From Winogradskyella arenosi (GTDB taxonomy: Bacteria > Bacteroidota > Bacteroidia > Flavobacteriales > Flavobacteriaceae): a stretch of DNA of 64,000 nt. The stretch is from assembly GCF_003337305.1 (NCBI RefSeq), contig NZ_QPJO01000002.1, forward strand, positions 806,001 through 870,000, read 5' to 3'. Below, in pieces: positions 43,021 to 53,961 of the stretch; positions within the stretch are counted from its first letter, which is position 1; every line of letters begins with the position of its first letter. Both the position numbers and the translations under genes were made by a program. The notes under the pieces are model-generated. The model worked only from the letters and a program-made list of their open reading frames with translations, ran no database searches and was not told where the DNA came from.

Positions 43021-44550
43021 ATGGACAACTATCATATTATTTCTTCGGAAGCGCTAGACATTGTAACGATTTACAATATTTTTTATCAAAAGAAAAAACT
43101 AAAACTTTCTGAAGCTTCTGCTAATGAAATTAAAAAATGTAAAACCTATTTAGATAATAAATTAGCTCAGGAAAAGAAGCCGATGTATGGGATTAATACC
43201 GGTTTTGGATCTTTATATAATGTAAAAATATCTGATTCAGATTTAAGTCAGTTGCAAGAAAACTTAGTAATGTCTCATGCCTGTGGAACAGGAGAACGTG
43301 TTCCGGAATCTGTGGTAAAAGTGATGTTACTCCTAAAAATTCAGTCTTTAAGTTACGGGCATAGTGGTGTGCAGTTAGATACAGTTTTACGTCTAATTGA
43401 TTTTTTTAACAACGATATATTTCCGTTTGTCTTTACTCAGGGATCTTTAGGGGCTTCAGGGGATTTAGCGCCTTTAGCGCATTTAGCATTGCCTTTGTTA
43501 GGAAAGGGTAAAGTGGTGCACCAAAATAAGGACTATGAGGCGGCTGCCCTTTTAGAGGAATTTAATTGGAAGCCAATTCAACTTGAAGCTAAAGAAGGTT
43601 TAGCGCTATTAAACGGAACACAGTTTATGAGTGCCTATGGGGTGTATTTACTTTTAATGTCTCATAAAACATCGTACTTGGCGGATATTGTTGCTGGTAT
43701 TTCTTTAGACGCTTTTGATGGTAGATTAGATCCTTTTCACGATTTAGTCCACGCGGTAAGGCCTCATCCAGGACAGCGTAAAGTGGCGCGTCGTTTTAAT
43801 GAACTTTTAAAAGGAAGTGAACTTATTACTCGTGAGAAAGAACACGTACAAGATCCTTACTCTTTCCGTTGTATTCCTCAAGTGCATGGTGCAACGAAGG
43901 ATACCTTAGATTTTGTTGAAAAAGTAATTTTAACCGAGATTAATTCGGTGACGGATAACCCTAACATTTTTCATGAAGAAGATTTAATTATTTCTGGAGG
44001 AAATTTTCATGGACAACCTTTAGCCTTAGCTTTAGATTATTTAAAGATCGCTATGGCTGAAATAGGAAATATTTCAGAACGTCGTGTGTTTCAATTGGTA
44101 TCGGGATTACGTGGTTTACCAGCCTTTTTAGTGGATAACCCAGGTTTAAATTCAGGATTTATGATTCCGCAGTATACTGCCGCAAGTATTGTAAGTGCTA
44201 ATAAGCAAATGGCATCTCCAGCGAGTATAGATAGTATTGTGTCTAGTAATGGCCAAGAAGATCATGTAAGTATGGGGGCAAATGCAGCAACCCAAGCGTA
44301 TACTTTAGTTAAAAATGTAGAGCGTGTCGTGGCTATTGAGTTGATGAATGCTTCGCAAGCTTTAGAATTTAGAAGACCATTAAAAACCTCACCTTTACTA
44401 GAATCTTTTTTAGAACAATACAGAAAAGTGGTTCCGTTTATAAAAGCAGATGAGGTATTGCATGATTCTATAGAAGCTTCAATCCAATTTTTAAAAGATG
44501 TGGATATTGAGATCGAAGAATTATTTCTAAATCATTATGATTTAAAATAA
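43021..44550 (+). CDS. hutH: Histidine ammonia-lyase
   Basis: A 509-residue enzyme deaminating histidine to urocanate, the first step of histidine breakdown. The self-forming MIO cofactor comes from Ala145-Ser146-Gly147 in GSLGASGDLAPLAHLAL; MYGINTGFGSLYN near residue 55-67 carries the conserved active-site Tyr, and QEDHVSMGANAATQ is intact. Length is normal for HutH. The other hut genes (hutU, hutI, hutG) are not in the window, so the pathway, if present, is split. Confidence 0.93.
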   Translation: MDNYHIISSEALDIVTIYNIFYQKKKLKLSEASANEIKKCKTYLDNKLAQEKKPMYGINTGFGSLYNVKISDSDLSQLQENLVMSHACGTGERVPESVVKVMLLLKIQSLSYGHSGVQLDTVLRLIDFFNNDIFPFVFTQGSLGASGDLAPLAHLALPLLGKGKVVHQNKDYEAAALLEEFNWKPIQLEAKEGLALLNGTQFMSAYGVYLLLMSHKTSYLADIVAGISLDAFDGRLDPFHDLVHAVRPHPGQRKVARRFNELLKGSELITREKEHVQDPYSFRCIPQVHGATKDTLDFVEKVILTEINSVTDNPNIFHEEDLIISGGNFHGQPLALALDYLKIAMAEIGNISERRVFQLVSGLRGLPAFLVDNPGLNSGFMIPQYTAASIVSANKQMASPASIDSIVSSNGQEDHVSMGANAATQAYTLVKNVERVVAIELMNASQALEFRRPLKTSPLLESFLEQYRKVVPFIKADEVLHDSIEASIQFLKDVDIEIEELFLNHYDLK

Positions 44551-44580
44551 GCCGTAATAGATCGGTCTTAAGCTTATAAT

Positions 44581-44949
44581 TTATCGTGAAATAAGCATTT
44601 GGCCCCAGCAGATGGCATCATCAATATTAGAAAAAGTTTCAAAGGGTTTAGAAAAGAACATCTTCTCTATACGTGCATTTACTTTTGCTTGATAATTGGT
44701 AGAGACTATCGCTAAGCCTTTTAAATTCTTAATCTTAGCCGTATCTAAATAGATTTCAGGATTTACAGCATAAGAGTTTATTCTGTTTGAGATATAAACA
44801 AAGGGTTGATCATCGAAGTGTGTTTCTGTAACATGAATTAGGGTATTATTCATTTTGGGTGTAACAGTAACCCCTTCGTTAAAGGTTACAATGATGTAAA
44901 AATCAAAAACTTTGATATTACAAAAATCGAATGATAGGGATGCATTCAT
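44581..44949 (-). CDS. Hypothetical protein, 122 residues
   Basis: A small soluble protein with no signal peptide. Alternating strands and helices (FDFYIIVTFNEGVTVTP, QPFVYISNRINSYAV, LKGLAIVSTNYQAKVNARIEKMFF, CWGQMLISR) are loosely like a STAS/SpoIIAA-type fold, but I cannot assign a family with confidence. It is between hutH (convergent) and the clpC terminator. Confidence 0.6.
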   Translation of the reverse strand: MNASLSFDFCNIKVFDFYIIVTFNEGVTVTPKMNNTLIHVTETHFDDQPFVYISNRINSYAVNPEIYLDTAKIKNLKGLAIVSTNYQAKVNARIEKMFFSKPFETFSNIDDAICWGQMLISR

Positions 44950-44971
44950 TGGTGTTGTATCAAGGATGAAA

Positions 44972-45001
44972 AAAAAACTCTTTCATAGGAAAGAGTTTTT
45001 T
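44972..45001 (-). terminator. Intrinsic terminator of clpC
   Basis: Inverted repeat AACTCTTTC / GAAAGAGTT with a 4-base loop, extended by A and T tracts on both sides, about 20 bases past the clpC stop. Confidence 0.85.
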
Positions 45002-45021
45002 TCTTTAATATTTAAAATTTC

Positions 45022-47577
45022 TTAGGATTCAGTCGTCTTTTCAGAAGATTTAATTTTAATACTTAAAACCTCATTATCGTCTTCTTTGTCCATTAAGATG
45101 GTGTCACCTTCATGAAGTTTAGAGTTGATAATTTCTTCAGCAAGGGCATCTTCCACATATTTCTGAATGGCTCTGTTTAGAGGTCTTGCTCCATACTGTT
45201 TGTCAAATCCTTTTTCGGCAATATAATCCTTAGCCTTTTCAGTTAAGGTAAGTTCGTAGCCTAAATCTTTGATTCTTGTAATTAACTTAGCCATTTCAAT
45301 ATCAATAATCTTACCGATATCTTCTTTTTCTAAGGCGTTAAACACAATGACATCATCAATTCTATTTAAGAACTCTGGCGCAAAAGCTTTCTTTAAAGCA
45401 TTTTCAATAACACCTTTAGCATACTCTGTCTCTTGGGCAGCACGAGCCGAAGTTCCGAATCCAACACCAGTACCAAAGTCTTTCAACTTACGAGCTCCAA
45501 TATTAGAGGTCATAATAATGATGGTGTTTCTAAAATCAATTTTTCGACCTAAACTATCCGTTAAGTAACCGTCATCTAATACTTGTAAAAGCATATTGAA
45601 AACATCGGGGTGTGCCTTTTCAATTTCATCTAAAAGGACAACAGCGTAAGGCTTACGTCTAATTTTTTCTGTTAACTGACCACCTTCTTCATAACCAACG
45701 TATCCTGGAGGTGCACCAATTAAACGTGAAATGGCAAATTTCTCCATGTATTCACTCATGTCTATTCTTACTAGTGAGTCTTCACTTTCAAAAAGTTCGC
45801 GAGCTAATACTTTAGCTAGTTGGGTTTTACCAACACCAGTCTGACCTAAAAAGATAAAGGATCCAATAGGTTTGTTTGGGTCTTTTAATCCGGCTCTGTT
45901 ACGCTGAATGGCTTTAACCACCTTTGCAACCGCTTGATCTTGACCAATAACCTTGCCTTTGATTAACTCTGGCAATTGCGATAATTTGTTAATTTCAGTC
46001 TGTGCTATTTTATTGACAGGAATCCCAGTCATCATAGAAACAACATCCGCGACATTGTCTTCAGTAACAATCTCTTTATGAAGTTTAGTTTCTTCTTCCC
46101 AAGTTTCTTGAGCTGTTGCTAATTCTTTTTCTAAGCGTTTTTCGTCATCTCTAAGTTTAGCAGCTTCTTCGTATTTCTGTTTCTTAACAACGCTATTCTT
46201 GGTTTCTTTAACTTCTTCAAGTTTTTTCTCTAATTCTAGAATTTGCTTAGGCACATCAATATTAGTAATATGAACACGTGAACCTGCTTCATCTAAAGCA
46301 TCAATCGCTTTGTCTGGTAAAAAACGTTCCGTCATATAGCGGTTAGTAAGTTTTACACAAGCTTCAATGGCTTCAGGAGTATAATTAACATTGTGATGCT
46401 CTTCGTATTTAGCTTTAATGTTGTTAAGAATCTCTATCGTTTCTTCAACCGATGTAGGTTCAACAATAACCTTTTGAAAACGACGCTCTAAGGCCCCGTC
46501 TTTTTCAATATACTGTCTATACTCATCTAGAGTTGTTGCACCAATACATTGTATCTCACCTCTTGCTAGGGCAGGCTTAAACATATTAGAAGCATCTAAA
46601 CTTCCGGTAGCGCCACCAGCACCAACGATGGTATGAATTTCATCTATAAAAAGGATGATGTCGTCATTCTTTTCAAGCTCATTCATAACGGCTTTCATAC
46701 GCTCTTCAAACTGTCCTCTATATTTTGTGCCGGCAACAAGGCTGGCCAAGTCTAAAGTCACAACACGTTTGTTAAACAAAGTACGGGAGACTTTACGTTT
46801 TACGATGCGTAAGGCTAAACCTTCAGCTATAGCCGATTTACCAACACCAGGTTCTCCTATTAATAAAGGATTGTTTTTCTTTCTTCGGCTTAAAATTTGA
46901 GAAACACGTTGTATTTCTTTTTCACGTCCAACTACAGGATCTAGTTTCCCTTCCTCTGCAAGGACAGTTAAGTCTCTTCCAAAATTATCTAAAACTGGAG
47001 TCTTAGATTTTTTGTTGCTCTTGTTAGACGGTCCACCAAAAGGATTTTGTTTTGCATCCTCTTCCTCTTCATTTATATCATCATCAGAAAACGATTCTGC
47101 TTTCGGTGTGTCTAGGTAATCATCTTCGCTTGTAATCATAGATTTAAATTCTTCTTTTACGTTATCATAATCTACCTTTAACTTATTTAAAAGCTTGGTC
47201 GTGGGGTCATTTTCATTTCTTAAAATACACAATAACAGGTGGGCGGTATTTATTGAAGTGCTCTGAAATAACTTCGCTTCTAGAAACGTTGTCTTTAACG
47301 CACGTTCAGCTTGCCTTGTAAGGTGTAAGTTCTTTTTTTCGTTAGAAGTTGTTGTAACTATATTAGGATTCGCAGGGCTTAATATCTCTACTTTACGCCT
47401 TAAGTGATTTAGATCAATATCTAAAGCGCTTAAAATATCTATAGCTTTACCGCTGCCATCTCTTAATAGACCAAGCATAAGGTGCTCTGTACCTATAAAG
47501 TCATGACCTAATCGTAAAGCTTCTTCTTTACTATAAGCTATAACATCTTTAACTCTTGGGGAAAAATTATCATCCAT
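45022..47577 (-). CDS. clpC: ATP-dependent Clp protease ATP-binding subunit ClpC
   Basis: An 851-residue AAA+ unfoldase that feeds proteins to ClpP. It has the N-terminal Clp repeat ([27 protein letters not shown]), first AAA domain with Walker [16 protein letters not shown], a middle coiled coil ([15 protein letters not shown] to LHKEI) of ClpC type with a UVR-like segment, and the second AAA domain with Walker [16 protein letters not shown]. An acidic insert of about 40 residues ([20 protein letters not shown]) lies after the N-domain. It is a single gene, divergent from gyrA. Confidence 0.96.
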   Translation of the reverse strand: MDDNFSPRVKDVIAYSKEEALRLGHDFIGTEHLMLGLLRDGSGKAIDILSALDIDLNHLRRKVEILSPANPNIVTTTSNEKKNLHLTRQAERALKTTFLEAKLFQSTSINTAHLLLCILRNENDPTTKLLNKLKVDYDNVKEEFKSMITSEDDYLDTPKAESFSDDDINEEEEDAKQNPFGGPSNKSNKKSKTPVLDNFGRDLTVLAEEGKLDPVVGREKEIQRVSQILSRRKKNNPLLIGEPGVGKSAIAEGLALRIVKRKVSRTLFNKRVVTLDLASLVAGTKYRGQFEERMKAVMNELEKNDDIILFIDEIHTIVGAGGATGSLDASNMFKPALARGEIQCIGATTLDEYRQYIEKDGALERRFQKVIVEPTSVEETIEILNNIKAKYEEHHNVNYTPEAIEACVKLTNRYMTERFLPDKAIDALDEAGSRVHITNIDVPKQILELEKKLEEVKETKNSVVKKQKYEEAAKLRDDEKRLEKELATAQETWEEETKLHKEIVTEDNVADVVSMMTGIPVNKIAQTEINKLSQLPELIKGKVIGQDQAVAKVVKAIQRNRAGLKDPNKPIGSFIFLGQTGVGKTQLAKVLARELFESEDSLVRIDMSEYMEKFAISRLIGAPPGYVGYEEGGQLTEKIRRKPYAVVLLDEIEKAHPDVFNMLLQVLDDGYLTDSLGRKIDFRNTIIIMTSNIGARKLKDFGTGVGFGTSARAAQETEYAKGVIENALKKAFAPEFLNRIDDVIVFNALEKEDIGKIIDIEMAKLITRIKDLGYELTLTEKAKDYIAEKGFDKQYGARPLNRAIQKYVEDALAEEIINSKLHEGDTILMDKEDDNEVLSIKIKSSEKTTES

Positions 47578-48002
47578 AGTGTGTTCCTTTCTGCATTAAA
47601 AATAATAAAAACATATGAAGTACAGTTCAAAAACTATACCTAAACATAATGAAATTTTAAAAGGATTCTAAATTCTCGAACTCTAAGAGGTGGCACACAA
47701 TTTAAAAATAGCCTGAAAGCGGTTTTGTTAACCTGTTATTTTTAAGTTATTTATAGTCATGTTGTCACCTTGTTGTTAAGATAAATTTAGAAGATCTTTT
47801 AAGGTTATTAAATGTTCTAAACGAAGAGACAGAAAAAGCATTTTAAATCAAAGGAAATACAGAGATACTTATTAACTAAAATGCGCGCTTATATTGTTAA
47901 TAAAAAATCCCAAAAATGATGAGGATTTTAGCGGTAAACAGTAGTATTTTGGTTATATTAGCACGTTATGAAGATTTACAAAAAAACTAATTAATTTTAT
48001 AT
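47578..48002. other. Divergent intergenic region between clpC and gyrA
   Basis: A 425-base AT-rich gap that must hold the promoters of both genes. A weak -7-like TATATTAG near 47953-47961 may serve gyrA. I see no supported reading frame, stable RNA or clear repeat in it. Confidence 0.5.
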
Positions 48003-50540
48003 ATGGCAGAAGGAGAAAAACTCATTCCAATTAACATTGAAGATGAAATGAAATCGGCTTACATTGATTATTCAATGTCGGTCATTGTGTCACGTGCGTT
48101 ACCAGATGTAAGAGATGGTTTAAAACCGGTACATAGACGTGTGCTTTATGGTATGCATGAGCTTGGTATTAGAGCAAATTCAGCACATAAAAAATCAGCA
48201 AGAATCGTCGGTGAAGTTTTAGGTAAGTATCACCCACACGGAGATACCTCTGTATATGATGCCATGGTGCGTATGGCTCAAGAATGGAGTTTACGTTATA
48301 TGTTAGTAGACGGACAGGGTAACTTTGGATCTGTAGATGGCGATAGCCCTGCAGCAATGCGTTATACAGAAGCTAGAATGCGCAAGATATCGGAAGATAT
48401 GTTAGCGGACATAGAGAAAGAAACGGTAGATCATAAATTAAACTTCGATGATACCTTAAAAGAACCAACAGTACTTCCTACACGTATTCCAGGGTTACTT
48501 GTTAATGGGGCTTCTGGTATTGCTGTGGGTATGGCTACGAATATGCCGCCACACAACATAACAGAAGTTGTTAATGGGACTATTGCATATATTGACAATA
48601 ATGATATTGAAATAGATGAATTAATTCAGCACGTTAAAGCACCAGATTTCCCTACGGGAGGAACAATCTATGGCTATGATGGTGTAAAAGAAGCTTTTCA
48701 TACCGGTCGTGGACGTATTGTAATGCGTGGTAAAGCGGTTATTGAAGAGGTTCAAGGAAGAGAATGTATCATTGTGACTGAAATTCCTTACCAAGTGAAT
48801 AAGGCAGACATGATTAAGAAGATTGCTGACTTGGTAAACGAGAAAAAGATGGAAGGTATCGCTTCTATTCGTGATGAATCGGATAGAAAAGGGATGCGTA
48901 TTGTCTTTATTTTAAAGCGTGATGCTATTCCTAATATCGTACTTAACAAACTCTATAAGTACTCGGCTTTACAAACCTCTTTTAGTGTAAATAATATTGC
49001 CTTAGTAAACGGACGTCCGCAGTTATTGAATCTTAAAGATTTAATTCACTATTTTGTTGAACACCGCCACGAGGTTGTTGTAAGACGTACAACTTACGAA
49101 TTGCGTAAGGCTGAAGAGCGTGCACATATCTTAGAAGGTTTAATTATTGCTTCAGATAATATTGATGAGGTTATTAAAATTATCCGTGCTTCGGGTAATG
49201 CTGATGAGGCGCGAAACAGTTTAATAGAGCGTTTTAAATTATCAGAAATTCAAGCCAAGGCTATTGTTGAGATGCGTCTGCGTCAGTTAACAGGTCTGGA
49301 ACAAGATAAATTACGTTCTGAATATGATGAGATCATGAAAACTATCATTGATCTTAAAGACATTCTTGATAAGAAAGAACGCCGAATGGCTATTATTAAG
49401 GAGGAACTAGAAGTTGTTAAAGAAAAGTACGGTGATGAGCGTCGTTCTATTATTGAATATGCAGGGGGAGATCTTAGTATTGAAGATATGATTCCAGATG
49501 CACAAGTGGTGATTACCATTTCGCATGCAGGCTATATTAAAAGAACGCTTCTGTCAGAATACAAAACACAAAATAGAGGTGGAGTAGGACAGAAAGCATC
49601 AACAACCCGAAATGAGGACTTCTTAGAACACTTGTTTGTAGGAACCAATCACCAATACATGTTGTTCTTTACGCAGAAAGGAAAATGTTTCTGGATGCGT
49701 GTTTATGAAATTCCAGAAGGTTCTAAAACCTCAAAAGGTAGAGCGATTCAGAATTTAATTAATATTGAGCAAGATGATAAGGTTATGGCCTTCATTTGTA
49801 CGCAAGATTTAAAAGATGAAGCTTACATTAACAGTCACTATGTCATTATGGCAACTAAAAAGGGACAGGTTAAGAAAACATCTTTAGAACAATATTCTAG
49901 ACCACGTTCTAACGGTATTAATGCCATTACCATTAAAGATGACGATGAGTTATTAGAAGCAAAATTAACTACTGGGGAAAGCCAAGTGATGCTAGCCTTG
50001 AAATCTGGTAAAGCCATTCGATTTGAAGAAGCGAAGACTAGACCAATGGGAAGAGGTGCTTCTGGAGTACGTGGTATTCGTCTTCAAGATGAAAATACAG
50101 ACGAAGTTATTGGTATGATCGCTGTAGATGATATGGAAAGCAATATCTTAGTGGTTTCTGAAAATGGTTACGGAAAACGCTCTAGTTTAGAAGATTACCG
50201 AATTACCAACAGAGGAGGTAAAGGAGTTAAAACCATTTCTATCACAGAAAAAACAGGAAATTTAGTCTCTATTAAAAATGTTACAGATGATGATGATCTC
50301 ATGATAATCAATAAATCTGGAATTGCAATTCGTATGGCCGTAGCTGATTTACGAGTTATGGGGCGTGCAACACAAGGGGTTAAATTAATCAACTTAAAAG
50401 GAAATGATTCTATTGCTGCCGTTGCTAAAGTGATGAAAGAGGACGAAGAAGTGATAGAAGAATTAGACGCCGAAATTCTTGATGCTAATGACACGCAGGA
50501 AGATGGCACGGCTATTGATAATAACGAAACTGAAAACTAA
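48003..50540 (+). CDS. gyrA: DNA gyrase subunit A
   Basis: An 845-residue type II topoisomerase subunit that cleaves and rejoins DNA. The catalytic tyrosine is Tyr121 in [11 protein letters not shown]. The quinolone-determining region reads [17 protein letters not shown], with Thr82 and Asp86 at the positions of E. coli Ser83 and Asp87. The C-terminal beta-pinwheel contains the GyrA box ([10 protein letters not shown], about residue 522). The tail is acidic, as in other gyrases. Length is normal. A TPR-protein gene follows at 35 bases. Confidence 0.97.
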   Translation: MAEGEKLIPINIEDEMKSAYIDYSMSVIVSRALPDVRDGLKPVHRRVLYGMHELGIRANSAHKKSARIVGEVLGKYHPHGDTSVYDAMVRMAQEWSLRYMLVDGQGNFGSVDGDSPAAMRYTEARMRKISEDMLADIEKETVDHKLNFDDTLKEPTVLPTRIPGLLVNGASGIAVGMATNMPPHNITEVVNGTIAYIDNNDIEIDELIQHVKAPDFPTGGTIYGYDGVKEAFHTGRGRIVMRGKAVIEEVQGRECIIVTEIPYQVNKADMIKKIADLVNEKKMEGIASIRDESDRKGMRIVFILKRDAIPNIVLNKLYKYSALQTSFSVNNIALVNGRPQLLNLKDLIHYFVEHRHEVVVRRTTYELRKAEERAHILEGLIIASDNIDEVIKIIRASGNADEARNSLIERFKLSEIQAKAIVEMRLRQLTGLEQDKLRSEYDEIMKTIIDLKDILDKKERRMAIIKEELEVVKEKYGDERRSIIEYAGGDLSIEDMIPDAQVVITISHAGYIKRTLLSEYKTQNRGGVGQKASTTRNEDFLEHLFVGTNHQYMLFFTQKGKCFWMRVYEIPEGSKTSKGRAIQNLINIEQDDKVMAFICTQDLKDEAYINSHYVIMATKKGQVKKTSLEQYSRPRSNGINAITIKDDDELLEAKLTTGESQVMLALKSGKAIRFEEAKTRPMGRGASGVRGIRLQDENTDEVIGMIAVDDMESNILVVSENGYGKRSSLEDYRITNRGGKGVKTISITEKTGNLVSIKNVTDDDDLMIINKSGIAIRMAVADLRVMGRATQGVKLINLKGNDSIAAVAKVMKEDEEVIEELDAEILDANDTQEDGTAIDNNETEN

Positions 50541-50575
50541 AAACTATAATTAACAATTAAATTATTTAATACGAG

Positions 50576-51862
50576 ATGAAAAAACTAATGACATTAATGT
50601 TGCTTTTGGCAATGTCGTCGATGTCTTTTGCTCAAAAAAATGAAGTAAAGGCAATTGAAAAAGCAATAAAAAATGCAAATTACGGAGATGCCAAGTCTGC
50701 GGTAGCGTCTGCAGAAGCTTTATTAGGAAGCATGGACGATAAATTAAAAGCTAAATTTTATTATTTAAAAGCCCAAGCTTTATATGCGGACGGACAAGGA
50801 TCTGACGCTAATATTGATGAAGCAATCGTTAGCATCGATAATCTAAAAACTTTAGAGTCTGAAATGGGGAAATTAAAATATACTCCAGAGGCTAATAAGA
50901 TGACTACTGATATGATGAACGCTTATTTAACTAAGGCCAATAAAGCCTTTACAAATAAGAACTTTAAAGTAGCCGCTAAAGGTTTTGAAAAGGTCTACAA
51001 AATGTCGCCTAAAGATACCATGTATTTATACTATGCAGCTTCATCAGCAGTTTCTGAGCCAGATTATGATGCGGCTTTAGACTATTATCTTCAATTGAAA
51101 AATATGGGATATAGAGGTGAGCGTATGCTTTATACCGCTGTTAATGTTGAAACAGGCAAAGAAGAATCTTTTGGTGATAAAAACCAACGTGACTTTTCTG
51201 TAAAAGCGAAATTACATAAAGATCCTAAAGACGAAAAATCTGAAGCTAAAACAGCTGAGATTGTAAAGAACATTGCACTTATTTATGTCTCTCAAGGAGA
51301 AAATGAAAAAGCTTTAGGTGCTATGGCAGATGCAAGAGCTGAAAACCCAGATGATATAGGATTATTATTATCGGAAGCTAATGTGTACTTGAAAATGGGG
51401 AATAAAGAAAAGTTTAAAGCTTTAATGGAAGAAGCGACTGAAAAAGACCCAGGGAATGCAGAGTTACAATATAACTTAGGGGTTTTAGCTGCTGAAGGTG
51501 GAAACGCTGATCAAGCGATTAAATACTATGAAAAAGCGATTTCAATTAACCCTAACTATGTTGATGCTTACAATAACTTAGCCGTTGTAATTTTAGGTGG
51601 TGAAGCAGCGATCGTAGAAGAGATGAATGGTTTAGGAACCAGTGCAGCAGATAATAAGAAGTATGATGAATTAAAAGCACAACGTTCACAATTATATCAT
51701 GATGCCATTCCTTATTTAGAGAAAGCATTAGAGTTAAGAAACACAAATGTAGATGCCGCTAAAACCTTAATGAACATTTATAGTGCATTAGGTGAAACAG
51801 CTAAATTTAAAGAAATGCGTGCTAAAGTTGAAGAGATTGAAGCTTCGGCTGCAGGTAACTAA
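50576..51862 (+). CDS. Exported tetratricopeptide-repeat protein
   Basis: A 428-residue protein with a signal peptide (MSSMSFAQ, about residue 20) and TPR units, the clearest being AELQYNLGVLAAEGGNADQAIKYYEKAISINPNYVDAYNNLAV and KVAAKGFEKVYKMSPKDTMYLYYAASSA. TPR arrays bind other proteins; Bacteroidota genomes commonly carry this gene after gyrA. The specific partner is unknown. It is closed by a strong terminator. Confidence 0.88.
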   Translation: MKKLMTLMLLLAMSSMSFAQKNEVKAIEKAIKNANYGDAKSAVASAEALLGSMDDKLKAKFYYLKAQALYADGQGSDANIDEAIVSIDNLKTLESEMGKLKYTPEANKMTTDMMNAYLTKANKAFTNKNFKVAAKGFEKVYKMSPKDTMYLYYAASSAVSEPDYDAALDYYLQLKNMGYRGERMLYTAVNVETGKEESFGDKNQRDFSVKAKLHKDPKDEKSEAKTAEIVKNIALIYVSQGENEKALGAMADARAENPDDIGLLLSEANVYLKMGNKEKFKALMEEATEKDPGNAELQYNLGVLAAEGGNADQAIKYYEKAISINPNYVDAYNNLAVVILGGEAAIVEEMNGLGTSAADNKKYDELKAQRSQLYHDAIPYLEKALELRNTNVDAAKTLMNIYSALGETAKFKEMRAKVEEIEASAAGN

Positions 51863-51880
51863 GAAATAAAGATAGATCAA

Positions 51881-51908
51881 AAAAAAGCGACTTTTCAGTC
51901 GCTTTTTT
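51881..51908 (+). terminator. Bidirectional intrinsic terminator after the TPR gene
   Basis: Perfect 12-base inverted repeat (AAAAAAGCGACT / AGTCGCTTTTTT) with a 4-base loop, directly before the end of the convergent NlpC/P60 gene. Confidence 0.92.
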
Positions 51909-52658
51909 TTATACTATTTTTTTAATCACTCTAAGTTTGTGAGTGTGTATATTTCTATCAATATTGTAAATACCGCTATGGTCTAAACGGTCAATACGGA
52001 CCCTACCATGAGCGTGAATGATATAGTTGTTTTCCATAATGATACCAACGTGGGTGATATTCCCTTCAGCATTATCAAAAAAGGCAAGATCGCCAGGTTC
52101 ACTCTCTTCAATAAAACTTAAAGGTTCGCCTTGTTTGGCTTGTTGCGAGGCATCTCTTTGAATTTTATAACCGTTAAGCTTATATACCATTTGCGTAAAA
52201 CCCGAACAGTCTATTCCAAACGGTGTTTTTCCACCCCATAAATAAGGGGAATTAAGGTAAAGAAAAGACGATTTTACTATGTTTTCCTTCGGACTTTTAG
52301 AGGTTAAAGTTAAGCCGTCAAAATGATGGCCTAATAATTTTAGTCCATTCATATTAGAGCCCGCAGGAATCGGGTATAAGTGGTCAGAATCATCTGTTAC
52401 AAATTCAACTAAATCTTTAGATAAGTTAATATTCGCTCTAGATAAATCTGCGTATTGAGAAGCATCAATTTCTAAAAATTGCTTCTTATCAATCCACCCT
52501 TCATAATTATCGTAAGCAAAACGAATACGGCTCCAATTTCTGCGCTGTTCTAGCACTTTAAAATAATCGCCATATAAGGCCTGCGTTACCATTTCACTAG
52601 TATCCGTAGGTTCAATTCTAATAGGTACAATCCCAAGATTGCAAATGCCGTATTGCAT
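51909..52658 (-). CDS. NlpC/P60 (C40) peptidoglycan endopeptidase with SH3 domains
   Basis: A 249-residue cysteine peptidase. An SH3-like region fills about residues 1-110 (QALYGDYFKVLEQRRNWSRIRFAYDNYEGWIDK) and the NlpC/P60 domain about 125-249. The catalytic Cys is in FGIDCSGFTQMVYK, the His in ITHVGIIME, and the third residue in IIHAHGRV. No classical signal peptide is visible, so export is unclear. It follows the thiolase gene at 9 bases on the same strand. Confidence 0.9.
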   Translation of the reverse strand: MQYGICNLGIVPIRIEPTDTSEMVTQALYGDYFKVLEQRRNWSRIRFAYDNYEGWIDKKQFLEIDASQYADLSRANINLSKDLVEFVTDDSDHLYPIPAGSNMNGLKLLGHHFDGLTLTSKSPKENIVKSSFLYLNSPYLWGGKTPFGIDCSGFTQMVYKLNGYKIQRDASQQAKQGEPLSFIEESEPGDLAFFDNAEGNITHVGIIMENNYIIHAHGRVRIDRLDHSGIYNIDRNIHTHKLRVIKKIV

Positions 52659-52667
52659 AGAGTTTTG

Positions 52668-53846
52668 TTAAGCGCGTTCTAAAATCATCGCAGAAGCACC
52701 ACCACCACCATTACAAATTGCGGCTGCTCCTAGTTTTGCTTTATTTTGGTGTAAGACGTGTATTAAGGTTACAAGGATTCTAGCTCCAGAACAACCTAAT
52801 GGGTGTCCTAAAGATACAGCACCTCCGTTTACATTAACGTTGCTATCGTCTAAACCTAAAATTTTCATATTCGCCAAACCAACCACAGAAAAAGCTTCAT
52901 TGAACTCAAAGTAGTCAATGGCATCGAGATCAAGGTTTGCTTTGGCTAGGGCTTTAGGTAAAGCTTTTGCAGGAGCTGTTGTAAACCATTTTGGTTCTTG
53001 GGCGGCATCTGCATAGCCTCTAATATAAGCTAAAGGAGTTAAGCCTAATTCATCGGCTTTAGCTTTGCTCATAAGGACTAAGGCGGCGGCTCCATCATTA
53101 ATGGTAGAGGCATTAGCAGCGGTAACCGTGCCGTCTTTACTAAAAGCAGGACGTAAAGAAGGAATTTTATCCATTCTTACGTTTGTGTATTCTTCATCTG
53201 TATCCACTAAAACAGGTTCGCCACGACGTTGTGGAACTTCTACGGGTACAACTTCATCTTTAAATTTTCCGGCGTCCCAAGCGGCTTTAGAACGTTCGTA
53301 AGATTGAACAGCAAAACGGTCTTGAGCTTCTCTAGAAAATTCATATTCTGTAGCACAAGCATCTGCGCAAACTCCCATGGCATTTTTGTCATAAGCATCC
53401 ACTAATCCGTCTTTTTGCATACCATCTTCTAAGGTTGCAGGTCCAAATTTAGTGGCGGTCCTTGCATGATAATAATGTGGAATTAAGCTCATGTTTTCCA
53501 TACCACCTGCAACAACGATTTCTGCATCTCCTAGTTGAATAGCTTGTGCTGCTTGCATCACCGTTTTCATCCCTGAAGCACACACTTTATTGACTGTAGA
53601 ACAAGGTACGGTGTTAGGAATTCCAGCATAAATGGCGGCCTGTCTTGCAGGGGCTTGTCCTGTACCTGCTTGTACAACATTCCCCATAATGACCTCATCT
53701 ACCAATTCGGGTTTTAAATTGATTTTGTCCAAGGCTCCCTTAATGGCTGTAGCACCTAATTTTGGGGCAGGAACGGTAGATAAACGGCCTAAAAAACTAC
53801 CTATTGGCGTTCTTACGGCTGAAACGATAACGACATCCTTATTCAT
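52668..53846 (-). CDS. Acetyl-CoA C-acyltransferase (thiolase)
   Basis: A 392-residue thiolase joining or splitting acyl-CoA and acetyl-CoA. The nucleophile is Cys89 (NKVCASGMKTV), with His348 in GHPLGCSG and Cys378 in ICNGGGGASA completing the active site. Features such as the PHYYHAR loop suit the biosynthetic acetyl-CoA acetyltransferase subgroup, but the chain length preference is not certain. It precedes the NlpC/P60 gene in a probable two-gene unit. Confidence 0.94.
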   Translation of the reverse strand: MNKDVVIVSAVRTPIGSFLGRLSTVPAPKLGATAIKGALDKINLKPELVDEVIMGNVVQAGTGQAPARQAAIYAGIPNTVPCSTVNKVCASGMKTVMQAAQAIQLGDAEIVVAGGMENMSLIPHYYHARTATKFGPATLEDGMQKDGLVDAYDKNAMGVCADACATEYEFSREAQDRFAVQSYERSKAAWDAGKFKDEVVPVEVPQRRGEPVLVDTDEEYTNVRMDKIPSLRPAFSKDGTVTAANASTINDGAAALVLMSKAKADELGLTPLAYIRGYADAAQEPKWFTTAPAKALPKALAKANLDLDAIDYFEFNEAFSVVGLANMKILGLDDSNVNVNGGAVSLGHPLGCSGARILVTLIHVLHQNKAKLGAAAICNGGGGASAMILERA

Positions 53847-53946
53847 AATAAATTTGTTTGATTGTTGTTTCGTGCGAAATTAAACATTTTTTGAGAGATT
53901 TGAGAATGTATTAATGATATTAGCCCTCTAAAAATTTAATATTTAT

Positions 53947-53954
53947 TACATTTG
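53947..53954 (+). promoter_or_regulatory. -7 promoter element for the HD hydrolase gene
   Basis: TACATTTG matches TAnnTTTG exactly and ends 7 bases before the ATG at 53962, so the message would have little or no leader. Confidence 0.45.
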
Positions 53955-53961
53955 ATTGTAT

